From positions 496,001 to 560,000 of the forward strand of contig NZ_LT906465.1 of assembly GCF_900187185.1 (NCBI RefSeq): a stretch of DNA of 64,000 nucleotides. Direction: 5' to 3'. The translations under genes and the position numbers were made by a program. This DNA is from Chryseobacterium taklimakanense. Lineage in GTDB: Bacteria; Bacteroidota; Bacteroidia; Flavobacteriales; Weeksellaceae. Shown piece by piece: positions 1-10,707 of the stretch. Positions within the stretch are counted from its first letter, which is position 1. Each line of letters starts with the position of its first letter. The notes beneath the pieces are model-generated. The model made no database searches, was not told where the DNA came from, and saw only the letters and a program-made list of their open reading frames with translations.

Positions 1-1856
1 ATCCAAATGGCAAAGGCATAGAAAGATCCGACCATCGCGTAATCTCTTTCACGAGCCTCAAAAGGTTTAACACCGGTGTAGAAGATAATTCCGACACTGG
101 TTAAAATGAAAAGCGCCAATATCGCATAGAACCGCTCAAAATCTTTGTTTGCCTGATAAAAAAGCCCAATCAATCCCAAAATTAAAGGCAGAAAGAAAAA
201 CGCAACCGTACTTTCATTCTTAAATTTCGCAGGCATCTTATCCTGATTTCCCCAAAGCGCATTGTCTATGAAAGAAATTCCTGAAATCCAGTTTCCGCGG
301 TTATTTTCCATATGACCTTCCAAATCGTTTTGACGGCCAACATAGTTCCACATCAGGTAGCGGACGAAATAGTAATAATTCTGAAAAGTGAAGAAATAAT
401 CAAGGTTTTGAGCTAGTGAAGGCCTTTGAACGTTTATCAGATCATAACCTTTCACATCCAAATAGTCATCAACTTTTATGGTGCCGTTGTCATATTTTGC
501 CCTTAAATCATCAAATATTTTTTTAGCCTGCGGATTATCTGCAATATCCGGATTATCAAAGTTGAACGTAAAATCCGGTGCGCCATACATTGAAATATAG
601 TTGGACATCACGTCTTTATCATCATTGAACATTCTCGGCATGATGCTCACATGGTCCTTGCTGTAAACATAATTGAAGCGCTCGCCCACTTTCCTGTAAT
701 TGCCGGCTTTTTCATCTTTTTCATAGATATCTCCAGTTTTATCCTGCTTGTAGCTACCGTCCTCATTTTTTACCATTCCGTTGTAATCCAGTGTTGCGGT
801 GTAGTTTTGCCCATAAAGTGTTGGCCAGTCGCCGTACTGCACACGGTTGTAGTAATCAAGCATTCCGATGGCGTTATCCGGATTATTAAGGTTCATCGGT
901 GGATTTGCATTCGCCCGGATTGGAATCACCAGCCAGCAGGAGAATCCGATAATCAAATAAATTACTGATAAAGCAGCCGTCTGATAAATTTTATTATTCT
1001 GTTTTTTAGCAAACTTTACCGCGTAATAACACAGCGCAACCAAAATGACAAACGCCATCACAGTTCCTGAATGGAAGGGCAAACCAATTCCGTTTACCGC
1101 AAATATTTCAATTTTCCCAAACATCGTCATGATTAATGGGAAAATGAGTTTAAACACAAAAATCAATACGCCCAAAGTAATGACGTTTGCAATGGCAAAA
1201 CTCTTCCATGTGAACTTATAATTTCTGGCGTAATAAATAAGGCAAACCGCGGGAATCACCAGCATTACCATCATATGCACCCCAACGCCAAGCCCGGTCG
1301 CGAAGAAAATCAGGAGTATCCACCGTTCATTGTCCGATTCGTGGTATTCATTTTCCCATTTCATCATCAGCCAAAGAATCAGCGCGATGAACATGGAAGC
1401 CATCGAGTAAACCTCGCCTTCCACCGCAGAAAACCAAAATGTATCTGAAAAAGTAAATGCCAAAGCACCTACCAAACCCGCAAAAAGAATGGAAATTTCC
1501 TGATGTCTGCTAACTTCCTCAAAATCTTTATTTAAAAGCCTTCTCACCAGGTGCGTAATGGTCCAAAACAGAAATAAAATCGTAAAGGCACTGAACAGGG
1601 CCGACATGGCATTGATCACCACCCCATAATTGGCTTCATTTCCAAACGCAAACATTGCCGCAACCGCGCCTACCAACTGAAAAAGCGCCGCACCAGGAGC
1701 GTGGGTCACCTCTAATTTAACTGCAGATGAAATGTATTCACCTGTATCCCAAAAGCTGAATTTGCGCTCCATCGTGGATAGATAAGTTATGAATGCTATC
1801 ACAAAAACAACCCAGCCCAATACAGTATTCCAGGTCTTGAAAGTCCAGTTTTTCAT
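1..1856 (-). CDS. DUF2723 family multi-pass membrane protein (partial, C-terminus outside window)
   Basis: The minus-strand frame starts at the ATG at 1854-1856 and stays open to the window edge, giving at least 618 residues, so the C-terminus is missing. The protein begins MKNWTFKTWNTVLGW and has a membrane segment, then a motif FWDTGEYI with acidic residues just outside the membrane, as in GT-C glycosyltransferases. Around ten hydrophobic segments follow, with a large soluble loop rich in Asp, Asn and Tyr near residues 350-480. This layout fits the Bacteroidetes DUF2723 family (now placed near GT-C protein O-mannosyltransferases), usually about 1000 residues long. A role in transferring a lipid-linked sugar at the periplasmic face is known only by analogy. 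The upstream 220 bp are shared with the divergent gene at 2077. Confidence 0.85.
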   Translation of the reverse strand, partial: MKNWTFKTWNTVLGWVVFVIAFITYLSTMERKFSFWDTGEYISSAVKLEVTHAPGAALFQLVGAVAAMFAFGNEANYGVVINAMSALFSAFTILFLFWTITHLVRRLLNKDFEEVSRHQEISILFAGLVGALAFTFSDTFWFSAVEGEVYSMASMFIALILWLMMKWENEYHESDNERWILLIFFATGLGVGVHMMVMLVIPAVCLIYYARNYKFTWKSFAIANVITLGVLIFVFKLIFPLIMTMFGKIEIFAVNGIGLPFHSGTVMAFVILVALCYYAVKFAKKQNNKIYQTAALSVIYLIIGFSCWLVIPIRANANPPMNLNNPDNAIGMLDYYNRVQYGDWPTLYGQNYTATLDYNGMVKNEDGSYKQDKTGDIYEKDEKAGNYRKVGERFNYVYSKDHVSIMPRMFNDDKDVMSNYISMYGAPDFTFNFDNPDIADNPQAKKIFDDLRAKYDNGTIKVDDYLDVKGYDLINVQRPSLAQNLDYFFTFQNYYYFVRYLMWNYVGRQNDLEGHMENNRGNWISGISFIDNALWGNQDKMPAKFKNESTVAFFFLPLILGLIGLFYQANKDFERFYAILALFILTSVGIIFYTGVKPFEARERDYAMVGSFYAFAIW

Positions 1857-2034
1857 ATATAAAATTAGATGTTGCGAAAATAAGATTTTTTAATTGAACC
1901 CCATTAAGCAACCAAGGGATTTTGGCTCAGTTTTTGACAAAACGGCCCTGAATGTAAAAATATGACTGAAGTCATTTTTTTGCTTATTAAACTTAACTAA
2001 ATTCGCAAAATAACCGGAAACCAAAAAAAAATTG

Positions 2035-2042
2035 TAATTTTG
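2035..2042 (+). promoter_or_regulatory. Probable -7 promoter element (TAnnTTTG) for the gene at 2077
   Basis: TAATTTTG followed by C matches the Bacteroidetes -7 consensus TAnnTTTG and lies 35 bases before the ATG. No clear TTG -33 box is seen at the usual spacing, so the call rests on the -7 element and position. Confidence 0.5.
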
Positions 2043-2076
2043 CCGATGGTTTTTAGTGAAAAAATGATTTAGTAAA

Positions 2077-3114
2077 ATGACGAATGTTTACAATAATATT
2101 CTGGAACTGATTGGTAATACGCCAATGTTGAGGCTTAACTCCGTTGTTAAGGATATTCCAGCGCAAGTATTTGCAAAACTGGAATCCTGCAACCCCGGGC
2201 ACTCTACCAAAGACAGGATAGCACTTCATATTATTGAAAACGCCGAAAAGCAGGGAATCCTGAAATCTGATTCCGTAATCGTGGAAACTACATCCGGAAA
2301 TACAGGCTTTTCAGTAGCAATGGTTTCCATCGTGAAAGGTTACAAATGTATCCTTGCCGTAAGCGACAAGACAAAACCGGAAAAAATCGCTTATCTGAAA
2401 GCTCTTGGTGCACAGGTTTACATCTGCCCGGCAAACGTTCCTGCAGATGATCCCAGATCTTATTATGAAGTGGCAAAAAGAATCGCTGCTGAAACCCCTA
2501 ACTCCGTTTATATCAATCAATATTTCAACGAACTGAATATTAATGCACATTATAAAACCACAGGCCCGGAAATCTGGGAACAGACCGAAGGTAAAGTGAC
2601 GCACCTGTTTGCCTGTACAGGGACCGGCGGTACACTTTCTGGTTCTGCTAAATTCCTAAAGGAAAAAAATCCAGACATTAAAATTATTGGTGTTGATGCT
2701 TTGGGTTCAATCCTGAAAAGCTACCACGAAACCGGCGAAATCCACAAAGAAGACATCCGGCCATACCAAATTGAAGGGATGGGTAAAAACCTGATACCTT
2801 CTGCCCTTCTTTTCGACAAAATTGATGAATTTGTAAGGGTAAATGACGAAATGTCCGCTTACAGAACCCGAGAAATCGCTTTGAAAGAAGCCATTATGGG
2901 CGGTTACACAACCGGCGCCGTTACTCAGGGATTTATTCAGTATGCGAATTCTCATCCGTTCAAGGAAAGTGATTTGGTGGTACTGATCTTCCCGGATCAT
3001 GGTTCGCGGTACATTACCAAAGTGTACAGCGACCAGTGGATGGCAGAACAGGGCTTTATCAATAACTGCGTTCACAATTACGATGAGGTTTTCAAAACCG
3101 AATACGTAAAATGA
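2077..3114 (+). CDS. PLP-dependent cysteine synthase-family enzyme, candidate cysteate synthase
   Basis: 345 residues, fold-type II PLP enzyme of the cysteine synthase/cystathionine beta-synthase family. The PLP lysine lies in NPGHSTKDR near residue 46, where typical O-acetylserine sulfhydrylases have NPGGSVKDR. The substrate loop reads TTSGNTG near residue 72 and the phosphate-binding loop is GTGGT near residue 184. Length and motifs are complete. The next gene on the same strand is an alpha-oxoamine synthase of the serine palmitoyltransferase type. In sulfonolipid-making flavobacteria a cysteine synthase homologue makes cysteate from phosphoserine and sulfite, and an SPT homologue condenses it with acyl-CoA to the capnine backbone. 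The pairing suggests that role; plain cysteine synthase or cystathionine beta-synthase remains possible. Confidence 0.75.
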   Translation: MTNVYNNILELIGNTPMLRLNSVVKDIPAQVFAKLESCNPGHSTKDRIALHIIENAEKQGILKSDSVIVETTSGNTGFSVAMVSIVKGYKCILAVSDKTKPEKIAYLKALGAQVYICPANVPADDPRSYYEVAKRIAAETPNSVYINQYFNELNINAHYKTTGPEIWEQTEGKVTHLFACTGTGGTLSGSAKFLKEKNPDIKIIGVDALGSILKSYHETGEIHKEDIRPYQIEGMGKNLIPSALLFDKIDEFVRVNDEMSAYRTREIALKEAIMGGYTTGAVTQGFIQYANSHPFKESDLVVLIFPDHGSRYITKVYSDQWMAEQGFINNCVHNYDEVFKTEYVK

Positions 3115-3131
3115 AAATTAAAAATATCTGT

Positions 3132-3165
3132 AAAAGCCTTTTGATAGAACAAAGGGCTTTTTAGT
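3132..3165 (+). terminator. Intrinsic terminator-like hairpin
   Basis: AAAAGCC pairs with GGGCTTTT across a short loop and is followed by a T-rich run. It lies just after the stop codon at 3114, so the next gene probably has its own promoter rather than being a strict operon partner. Confidence 0.6.
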
Positions 3166-3175
3166 TTTAAATTAA

Positions 3176-3183
3176 TAAATTTG
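3176..3183 (+). promoter_or_regulatory. Probable -7 promoter element (TAnnTTTG) for the gene at 3208
   Basis: TAAATTTG matches the Bacteroidetes -7 consensus and is 25 bases before the ATG at 3208, after the terminator-like hairpin of the preceding gene. Confidence 0.5.
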
Positions 3184-3207
3184 TAATATTATAAAATTCA
3201 AAATTTG

Positions 3208-4482
3208 ATGGTAGATATATTTGAAAGAATCAAGCAAAACCCAGGACCATTGGGCCAGTTTGCTGATTATGGAGAAGGATATTTTATATTCCCGAAACTT
3301 GAGGGACCTATCGGGCCGAGAATGAAATTCCAAGGACGCGAAGTGGTGTTCTGGAGCGCCAACGATTATTTAGGGCTTTGCAATCATCCTGAAGTGAAGG
3401 AAGCTGATGCAAAAGCCGCTGCTGAATATGGTATGTTCTATCCAATGGGCGCCAGAGCGATGTCAGGAGAAACAGAACAGCACCTGCAGCTTGAGCGTGA
3501 ACTTGCAGATTTTGTAGGTAAAGAGTCTGCATATCTTTTGAATTTCGGTTATCAGGGAATGGTTTCTACAATTGATGCTTTGGTTTCCAGACACGATGTT
3601 ATTGTTTATGATTCTGATTCTCATGCGTGTATCGTGGACGGTGTTCGCCTTCACATGGGAAAAAGCTTCATGTACCGCCACAATGACATGGAAAGTTTTG
3701 AGAAAAACATCAAAAGGGCAACAAAGGTTGCTGAGGAAAACGGCGGCGGAATCCTTGTGGTGACTGAAGGCGTTTTCGGGATGACCGGACAACAGGGAAA
3801 ACTGAAGGAAATTTGCGAATTTAAATCGAAATATGACTTCCGTTTGCTGGTGGATGATGCGCATGGATTCGGGACTTTAGGTAAAACCGGAGCCGGAGCC
3901 GGTGAAGAGCAGGGCTGCCAGGACCAGATTGATGTTTACTTCTCCACTTTCGCCAAATCTATGGCAGGTTTTGGAGCATTCATCGCCGGAAATAAAGAAA
4001 TTATCCGTTATCTGAAATTCAACCTCCGCTCGCAGATCTTTGCAAAATCGCTTACAATGCCGATGGTAATCGGTGGGTTGAAGAGACTTGAACTTCTAAG
4101 AACAAGACCCGAAATCAAAGCTAAACTTTGGGAAAACGTAAACAAATTACAAAACGGGCTTAAAGAAAGAGGTTTCAATCTTGGTAACACAAATACTTGC
4201 GTTACGCCTGTGATGATGCAGGGAACCCCAGTGGAAGCTACCCTTTTGGTAAAAGATTTAAGAGAAAATTTCGGAATCTTTACTTCTGTGGTCGTATACC
4301 CGGTAATTCCAAAAGGAATGATTTTATTAAGATTAATTCCTACCGCTTCGCATACTGATGCTGAGATCAATGAAACCCTCGATGCGTTTGATGCAATCCA
4401 CGACAAACTGGTGAATGGCCACTACAAAACTGCAGCTGAGAAACTGTTGGAAGAACAAAATTTAAGTTTTAAACCGCTTTAA
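3208..4482 (+). CDS. Alpha-oxoamine synthase (serine palmitoyltransferase-like), candidate cysteate fatty acyltransferase
   Basis: 424 residues from the ATG at 3208; a TTG three bases upstream is in frame but is a less likely start. This is a fold-type I PLP enzyme of the AONS/KBL/SPT family. The start region has NDYLGLCNHP, the middle has VDDAHGFGTLG (Asp and His that bind PLP), and the lysine-bearing stretch is FSTFAKSMAGFG, with the Lys expected to form the Schiff base. These enzymes join an amino acid to an acyl-CoA with loss of CO2. Next to a cysteine synthase homologue, the best guess is cysteate plus fatty acyl-CoA to dehydrocapnine, the committed step of sulfonolipids, which several flavobacteria use for gliding and outer-membrane function. 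Serine palmitoyltransferase for sphingolipids is the main alternative. Confidence 0.78.
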   Translation: MVDIFERIKQNPGPLGQFADYGEGYFIFPKLEGPIGPRMKFQGREVVFWSANDYLGLCNHPEVKEADAKAAAEYGMFYPMGARAMSGETEQHLQLERELADFVGKESAYLLNFGYQGMVSTIDALVSRHDVIVYDSDSHACIVDGVRLHMGKSFMYRHNDMESFEKNIKRATKVAEENGGGILVVTEGVFGMTGQQGKLKEICEFKSKYDFRLLVDDAHGFGTLGKTGAGAGEEQGCQDQIDVYFSTFAKSMAGFGAFIAGNKEIIRYLKFNLRSQIFAKSLTMPMVIGGLKRLELLRTRPEIKAKLWENVNKLQNGLKERGFNLGNTNTCVTPVMMQGTPVEATLLVKDLRENFGIFTSVVVYPVIPKGMILLRLIPTASHTDAEINETLDAFDAIHDKLVNGHYKTAAEKLLEEQNLSFKPL

Positions 4483-4503
4483 TTTTATTTAAATATAAAT
4501 ATT

Positions 4504-4539
4504 AAAACCGTTTGAAACTCTTCAGACGGTTTTCTTTTT
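4504..4539 (+). terminator. Intrinsic terminator
   Basis: AAAACCGTTTGAA and TTCAGACGGTTTTC form a stem with one mismatch, followed by TTTTTG. It lies 22 bases after the acyltransferase-like gene. Confidence 0.75.
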
Positions 4540-4564
4540 GTGTAATTTCTAAAATAAAAAAAAT

Positions 4565-4975
4565 ATGAGCCAGATAATTATCAACAAGAATGACTATACG
4601 CGGATCCATCAAAGCATCAATCTTACAAAGCAGAACAACGCCATAAAAAAAGATGAGGCAGAAAAACTGATGAATGAGCTGAAATCTGCGAAACTTGTGG
4701 AACCGAACGACATACCGGAAGATGTGGTAACGATGAACTCTGTAGTAAAAATTCATTTCCAGAATAACAAACAGAAAATGCAGTTTAAAATCGTTTATCC
4801 GAAGGATGCTAACCTGAAAGAAAATAAAATTTCCATTTTCTCCGCCGTTGCCAGCGCACTGATCGGCTATAAAGTTGGTGACGAGATCGAATGGCTTCTG
4901 CCGTCGGGAATGACAAAGATTGTGATTGATGAAATTATTTACCAACCTGAAGCGGCGGGTGATTTAGACTTATAA
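4565..4975 (+). CDS. GreA/GreB C-terminal-domain protein (Rnk-like)
   Basis: 136 residues. The C-terminal half (about residues 55-136) has the FKBP-like GreA/GreB domain: VTMNSVVKIHFQNN, then ISIFSAVASALIGYKVGDEIEW, which is the pattern of GreA and of the nucleoside diphosphate kinase regulator Rnk. The N-terminal part is short and helical with many Lys and Glu, much shorter than the long coiled coil of GreA. Rnk-type proteins bind RNA polymerase near the secondary channel but lack the acidic tip needed for transcript cleavage. Transcribed alone, between two terminators. A role in tuning transcription is known of the family, not shown here. Confidence 0.75.
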   Translation: MSQIIINKNDYTRIHQSINLTKQNNAIKKDEAEKLMNELKSAKLVEPNDIPEDVVTMNSVVKIHFQNNKQKMQFKIVYPKDANLKENKISIFSAVASALIGYKVGDEIEWLLPSGMTKIVIDEIIYQPEAAGDLDL

Positions 4976-5012
4976 AATTTGTAACAGACCGATTAATTTT
5001 CAGGATAAAAAT

Positions 5013-5043
5013 AAAAACCTCTCATTTCTGAGAGGCTTTTTCG
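5013..5043. terminator. Bidirectional intrinsic terminator
   Basis: AAAAACCTCTCA and TGAGAGGCTTTTT form a near-perfect stem with an A-run on one side and a T-run on the other. It sits between convergent genes (GreA/GreB-like on plus, atpC on minus) and can serve both. Confidence 0.85.
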
Positions 5044-5063
5044 TTATCTGTGGAAGGGTCTCT

Positions 5064-5345
5064 TCATTCAGCCAGGATAATCCCTTTGTTGTTACTGAAT
5101 TCTACCACGCCGCTTTTCACTCTGAAAGAGTAAACACTTTCCCTTTCATTTTCCTTGGTGAATTTTCCGGCAAATTTTTCGTCGATACGGTCTGTATAAA
5201 CTTTGATTTTGCCGTTTACCAATGAAGCCACAATCGCCGCGTGATCTTTCTTGATATGGAAATCACCGTTTTTTCCGGGAAGCAGTACTGAACTTACCTC
5301 ACCATCAAAAACCACGAATTCCGGAGTTAAAATTTTTATATTCAT
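5064..5345 (-). CDS. atpC: F1F0 ATP synthase epsilon subunit
   Basis: 93 residues. The sequence MNIKILTPEFVVFDGEVSSV followed by LLPGKNGDFHIKKDHAA is the N-terminal beta-sandwich of the epsilon subunit, which joins the central stalk to the c-ring. The C-terminal two-helix domain found in E. coli (about 138 residues) is absent. A single-domain epsilon is usual in Bacteroidetes, so this is normal length for the group, and regulation by the C-terminal arm cannot operate here. The gene follows atpD after a 78-bp gap and is probably cotranscribed with it; the rest of the ATP synthase operon is not in the window, as is common in this phylum. Confidence 0.93.
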   Translation of the reverse strand: MNIKILTPEFVVFDGEVSSVLLPGKNGDFHIKKDHAAIVASLVNGKIKVYTDRIDEKFAGKFTKENERESVYSFRVKSGVVEFSNNKGIILAE

Positions 5346-5423
5346 AAAAACAAATTTGAAATTTGATATTTGAAATCTGAAATTGCGATCAACTCAAATT
5401 TCAATCTCAAATTGTTAATAATT

Positions 5424-6986
<1,563 letters not shown>

Positions 6987-7113
6987 CTAAAAAGAAGATT
7001 TTTATCATAATTTTCTTCAAGAATTTTTGGGTTGAAAATCGGGTAATTAAACTTCCAACTCCAGCGTCAGTTGTACCGATATCAGCAGCGCTAAACTTCT
7101 GAAAACTATTCCG

Positions 7114-7121
7114 TAATTTTG
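7114..7121 (+). promoter_or_regulatory. Probable -7 promoter element that decides the ribF start
   Basis: TAATTTTG followed by C matches TAnnTTTG. It overlaps the upstream in-frame TTG at 7119, so that TTG would lie at or before the transcription start and cannot be the start codon. This supports the TTG at 7140. Confidence 0.5.
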
Positions 7122-7139
7122 CAGCTAAATTTTTCAGTT

Positions 7140-8075
7140 TTGAAAATCTTCCAAAATTTCCGCGGCTTCAGTTCTGGTAAACCTTTGGCACTTTCCTTAG
7201 GTATGTTTGATGGCGTTCACCTTGGGCATCAGACCATCATCAGCGAGCTGAAGCGGATCGCTTCGGAGAAAAATCTCGAATCTGCTGTTTTAACATTCTG
7301 GCCACATCCTAGATTGATTTTCAACCCGAATGAAGATTTGAAACTGCTCAATACATTAGAGGAAAAGACTGCCCTTCTTGAAAATTTTGGAATTGAAAAT
7401 CTTTTTTTGAAAAGTTTTGATGAAGAATTCAGAAATCTTACCGGCGAAGAGTTTGTAAAACAGATTTTGGTTGAAAAACTGAATATAAAACACCTGATTG
7501 TTGGCCACGACCATGTTTTTGGGAAAAACCGCAGCGGAGATTTCCAGCTGTTGGAAAAACTGGGTCCGGAATTAGGGTTCGGCGTCGAACAGATGGAAGC
7601 GGTAAACATCTACAATAACAATATTTCATCAACCAAAGTTCGCAATGCGCTTTTGGAAGGCAATATTAAAGACGCCAATCTGATGTTGGGCTACAATTAC
7701 AGCCTCACCGGAACAGTGGTTCACGGAAAAAAAATCGGCCGCACAATTGGTTATCCTACAGCCAATATTGAAACAGATTCTCTAAAACTTTTACCAAAAA
7801 AAGGCGCCTATATCGTGGAAGTTTCACTTGGCGGAAATAATTATAAAGGCATGCTGAGCATCGGAACCAACCCTACCGTTAACGGCCAAAAACTTACGAC
7901 TGAGGTCTATATTTTAGATTTCAATGAAGACATCTACGGAAAAGAAATCACCGTAAAATTCAGAGATTTACTTCACGAAGAAGTAAAATTTGATGGTCTT
8001 GAAAAACTGATTGAGAGACTGGATGAGGACAGAAGACTGACAGAAGAATTCTACAATTCTAAAAATTCTTATTAA
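7140..8075 (+). CDS. ribF: Bifunctional riboflavin kinase / FAD synthetase
   Basis: 311 residues from the TTG at 7140 (MKIFQNFRGF...), a start typical of flavobacterial homologues. The N-terminal nucleotidyltransferase domain has LGMFDGVHLGHQ (HxGH motif) near residue 25 and the late motif STKVRNALLEGN near 165. The C-terminal riboflavin kinase domain has GKKIGRTIGYPTANI near residue 195 and YKGMLSIGTNPTVNG. Together they convert riboflavin to FMN and FAD in the cytosol. The 3' end overlaps the end of the convergent receptor gene by 17 bases, so no room remains for a terminator between them. The identity is certain; the start codon is an inference from the promoter position. Confidence 0.95.
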   Translation: MKIFQNFRGFSSGKPLALSLGMFDGVHLGHQTIISELKRIASEKNLESAVLTFWPHPRLIFNPNEDLKLLNTLEEKTALLENFGIENLFLKSFDEEFRNLTGEEFVKQILVEKLNIKHLIVGHDHVFGKNRSGDFQLLEKLGPELGFGVEQMEAVNIYNNNISSTKVRNALLEGNIKDANLMLGYNYSLTGTVVHGKKIGRTIGYPTANIETDSLKLLPKKGAYIVEVSLGGNNYKGMLSIGTNPTVNGQKLTTEVYILDFNEDIYGKEITVKFRDLLHEEVKFDGLEKLIERLDEDRRLTEEFYNSKNSY

Positions 8076-10707
8076 TTCCAAAAACGAGGTGTCTCGGTAA
8101 AAGTTTTTGTGTATATAGGCTTTCGCTGATATTGATAATCGAAAATCTTTGAATTTCATTTGAGTTTAAAAGATTATTTCCCATTAAAAACAGATTCATC
8201 TTGTAATCTTTTAATTGATAATTTACTTTAAAATCAAGAAACTGAAGTATCTTCTGTGAAGTGTTTCCGTACTTAAAAAACTCAAAATAAGACTCAAACC
8301 TAAACAAAGGATTGAAACTGTAATACAGATTTACAAATCCCTTTTCATCGGTATATTTTCTTTGATTAATTTCTGAGTTTATATTATTAAAAACCCATTC
8401 GTAGCCTGCTTCATAATTGATTTTTTTTGTCCAACCTGATTTCATTTCAAAGCCGGTTTTAAAATTTGAAAACTGTGTTTTTATTAATTCACCGCTGTTT
8501 ACGCTGTTCTGATAATTGGACTGAAAGAAAGAATTTAAAAAACTGAATCTTGATTTTAGAAATTTCAAATATTTTCGAAGTTCCATATTTGCAGATAGAT
8601 TAGTATTATTTTTTACTAAAATGCTCTGATTAAATGTATAATTGGGGTTTACAATCATATTATTGGAAATAAACTCTTCATTTTTGAAATAAAAAACATT
8701 CAATTGCAAGTATTCTGATAAAACATCGCCCAAATTATAAGAAAATGAAATATTGTACTCCGGTAATTGCTGAATACCGATATTATTTTGTTTAAAGTTT
8801 CTGTTTCCCTGATATATATAATTTGTGAAAACATCAGTAATTCCTGTCGAAGAGAATTTACGTGCTGCACTTAAATTAAAATTTCCTGTTTTTTTATTTT
8901 GATAACCCAAACTAAAACTTGGCGAGATGTAAAATCCATTTTTATTTTCAAAATTACTTTCTGAAGAAATAAATTGATTCAGAACGGTAAATCCATAATT
9001 CCATTTGTTTCTTTTATTAATATATTTTATTTGTGAGAACAAATTATTCTGCAAAAAATCATTGTTATTTATAAATCCGGAATTATCAAACGTGATATTT
9101 TGTCCTGCACTGTTGTATAATGCTATGTCTGAATGTAAAAAATCCTTCCGAAACTCATCCCCCATCTGCAACTCAAAAGTTCTATCCTCGCTCCAGCTCT
9201 TTAAGTATGAAAATTTCACACCGCCAAACTGCATTTTTGAATTTATGGACTGCTCTATTTTTTGAGCGTTAGGGTTTTCGGTAATGAACTGAAAGACCTC
9301 GTTTTCATCTGTAAAAAAATAAGATCGGTTTTGCTGTAAATATTTGGCTACCGCAACACAAGCTCTGCTCGAATCTATCTTCTGCGTAAAAACCAATCGG
9401 TTTTCGTTGGCGAAAAGTTTATTTTCCCCATTCTGCAAATTGGTTTTTCCATTAAAAATGAAATTATTGTTGTTATCTTCATTCAACTGAGAAAGTTTGT
9501 TGTAGAACATTAGTGAAGCATTTTTATACTCTTTCAGTAATTCAAATTTCCCCACAATATTTTGGCGGCTTTGTTTCCAAGTTTTACTTTCTATGTTGGT
9601 AAAATTCACATTGCTATAGTTGAATTTAGTGTAACTGTTGATAAAATTTCTGTTTTCCGTTTGGTTGAAAACGGTGACAAACTTCAGCTTCCAATCTTTC
9701 GGGAAATTGAAAATATAATTGAGCGAAGCCAATTTATCATTATTAAAATTCGTGCGTTTATCCTCAAACTGTGCGTTTTTAGAATGTAAATTAATTATTG
9801 AAAGCGTTCTTAAATTACTCCCTACATTTTCCACATCTTTGTCTGAACTGGGATTAATCAAATAATCTACGCCTTTCATTTCATCCAATCCCAAATTGTT
9901 ATAGTTGAGTAAAGTATAGATTTTCTTTCTTTTAGAAAAATTCATCAGGTTCAGTTTTGCCTGATGCATATTTTCTTTATAACTCGTAGATGCCAATAAT
10001 GTATTGCCAAACCATTTGCTTTTAGCGTCTTCTTTCAGTGTAAGATTTATGGCAACGCTTTCAGAATTTTCAATACCTTTCAGAAGTTTATTTCGGGAGT
10101 ATTTTCTCAGAACCTGCACTTTATCCAAAGGTTTTGTTGGCATATTTTGGGTTAATGTTTGGTAACCACGTTCAAACAGATCATCGTTTTCTACCATAAC
10201 ACGTTCCACCTCTTTGTTGCCAAATTTTATTTTACCATCACTTTCAACGGTAATTCCCGGCAGTTTTTTCAAAAGTTCTTCTACGTTTAGTTCTGCTCCT
10301 GTAGAAAAATTCTGAACTTTGAATTCTACCGTATCTTTTTGGATTCTAATTGGGTTAGCTCTGGTAATAACCACTTCTTTAATCTCGGTCTCTTTCAGTT
10401 TATCAATTTCAATAGTTCCTAAATTAATAATTTGGTTTTGGGATGTAATTTTTACATCTATTTCTTTTGAATTAAAATTGAAAGCTTTTATCTGAAGTTT
10501 AAAAGTTCCCAACTTATCTGTAAAAACAGAAAAACTTCCGGTTTTATCACTAAAACCGAAAGTTTCTATTTCATTGTTTTCATCAAGCAAAATTATATTT
10601 GCCTTAAATGTTTGTTGTCTTTCTACAGGAATTACAAAACCTTTAACTTCCGTTTGAGCAGAAATTTTGATACAAAATATGAATAGTAATAAACATAGTT
10701 GTCTCAT
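8059..10707 (-). CDS. TonB-dependent-receptor-like outer membrane protein of a GLPGLI operon
   Basis: 882 residues with an N-terminal signal peptide (MRQLCLLLFIFCIKISAQ). Residues 20-105 form a carboxypeptidase-regulatory-like beta domain. The plug-like region follows with EVVITRANPIRIQKDTVEFKV and ELNVEELLKKLPGITVESDGKI, typical of Bacteroidetes TonB-type receptors. The remainder is a long alternating beta-strand barrel rich in Asn, Phe and Tyr. No clear TonB box is seen, so energy coupling is uncertain. The start overlaps the stop of the GLPGLI gene by one base (TAATG), a sign of translational coupling. It presumably sits in the outer membrane and handles a substrate made or bound by its operon partners; the substrate is unknown. 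It overlaps the ribF 3' end by 17 bases. Confidence 0.85.
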   Translation of the reverse strand: MRQLCLLLFIFCIKISAQTEVKGFVIPVERQQTFKANIILLDENNEIETFGFSDKTGSFSVFTDKLGTFKLQIKAFNFNSKEIDVKITSQNQIINLGTIEIDKLKETEIKEVVITRANPIRIQKDTVEFKVQNFSTGAELNVEELLKKLPGITVESDGKIKFGNKEVERVMVENDDLFERGYQTLTQNMPTKPLDKVQVLRKYSRNKLLKGIENSESVAINLTLKEDAKSKWFGNTLLASTSYKENMHQAKLNLMNFSKRKKIYTLLNYNNLGLDEMKGVDYLINPSSDKDVENVGSNLRTLSIINLHSKNAQFEDKRTNFNNDKLASLNYIFNFPKDWKLKFVTVFNQTENRNFINSYTKFNYSNVNFTNIESKTWKQSRQNIVGKFELLKEYKNASLMFYNKLSQLNEDNNNNFIFNGKTNLQNGENKLFANENRLVFTQKIDSSRACVAVAKYLQQNRSYFFTDENEVFQFITENPNAQKIEQSINSKMQFGGVKFSYLKSWSEDRTFELQMGDEFRKDFLHSDIALYNSAGQNITFDNSGFINNNDFLQNNLFSQIKYINKRNKWNYGFTVLNQFISSESNFENKNGFYISPSFSLGYQNKKTGNFNLSAARKFSSTGITDVFTNYIYQGNRNFKQNNIGIQQLPEYNISFSYNLGDVLSEYLQLNVFYFKNEEFISNNMIVNPNYTFNQSILVKNNTNLSANMELRKYLKFLKSRFSFLNSFFQSNYQNSVNSGELIKTQFSNFKTGFEMKSGWTKKINYEAGYEWVFNNINSEINQRKYTDEKGFVNLYYSFNPLFRFESYFEFFKYGNTSQKILQFLDFKVNYQLKDYKMNLFLMGNNLLNSNEIQRFSIINISESLYTQKLLPRHLVFGINKNF

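Noticed and set aside
3205-3207. TTG start for the SPT-like enzyme, and TTG at 7119 for ribF, TTG at 28754 for the TerC gene
   Set aside because: Each overlaps or abuts a promoter element or is directly next to an ATG that gives the usual N-terminus of the family.
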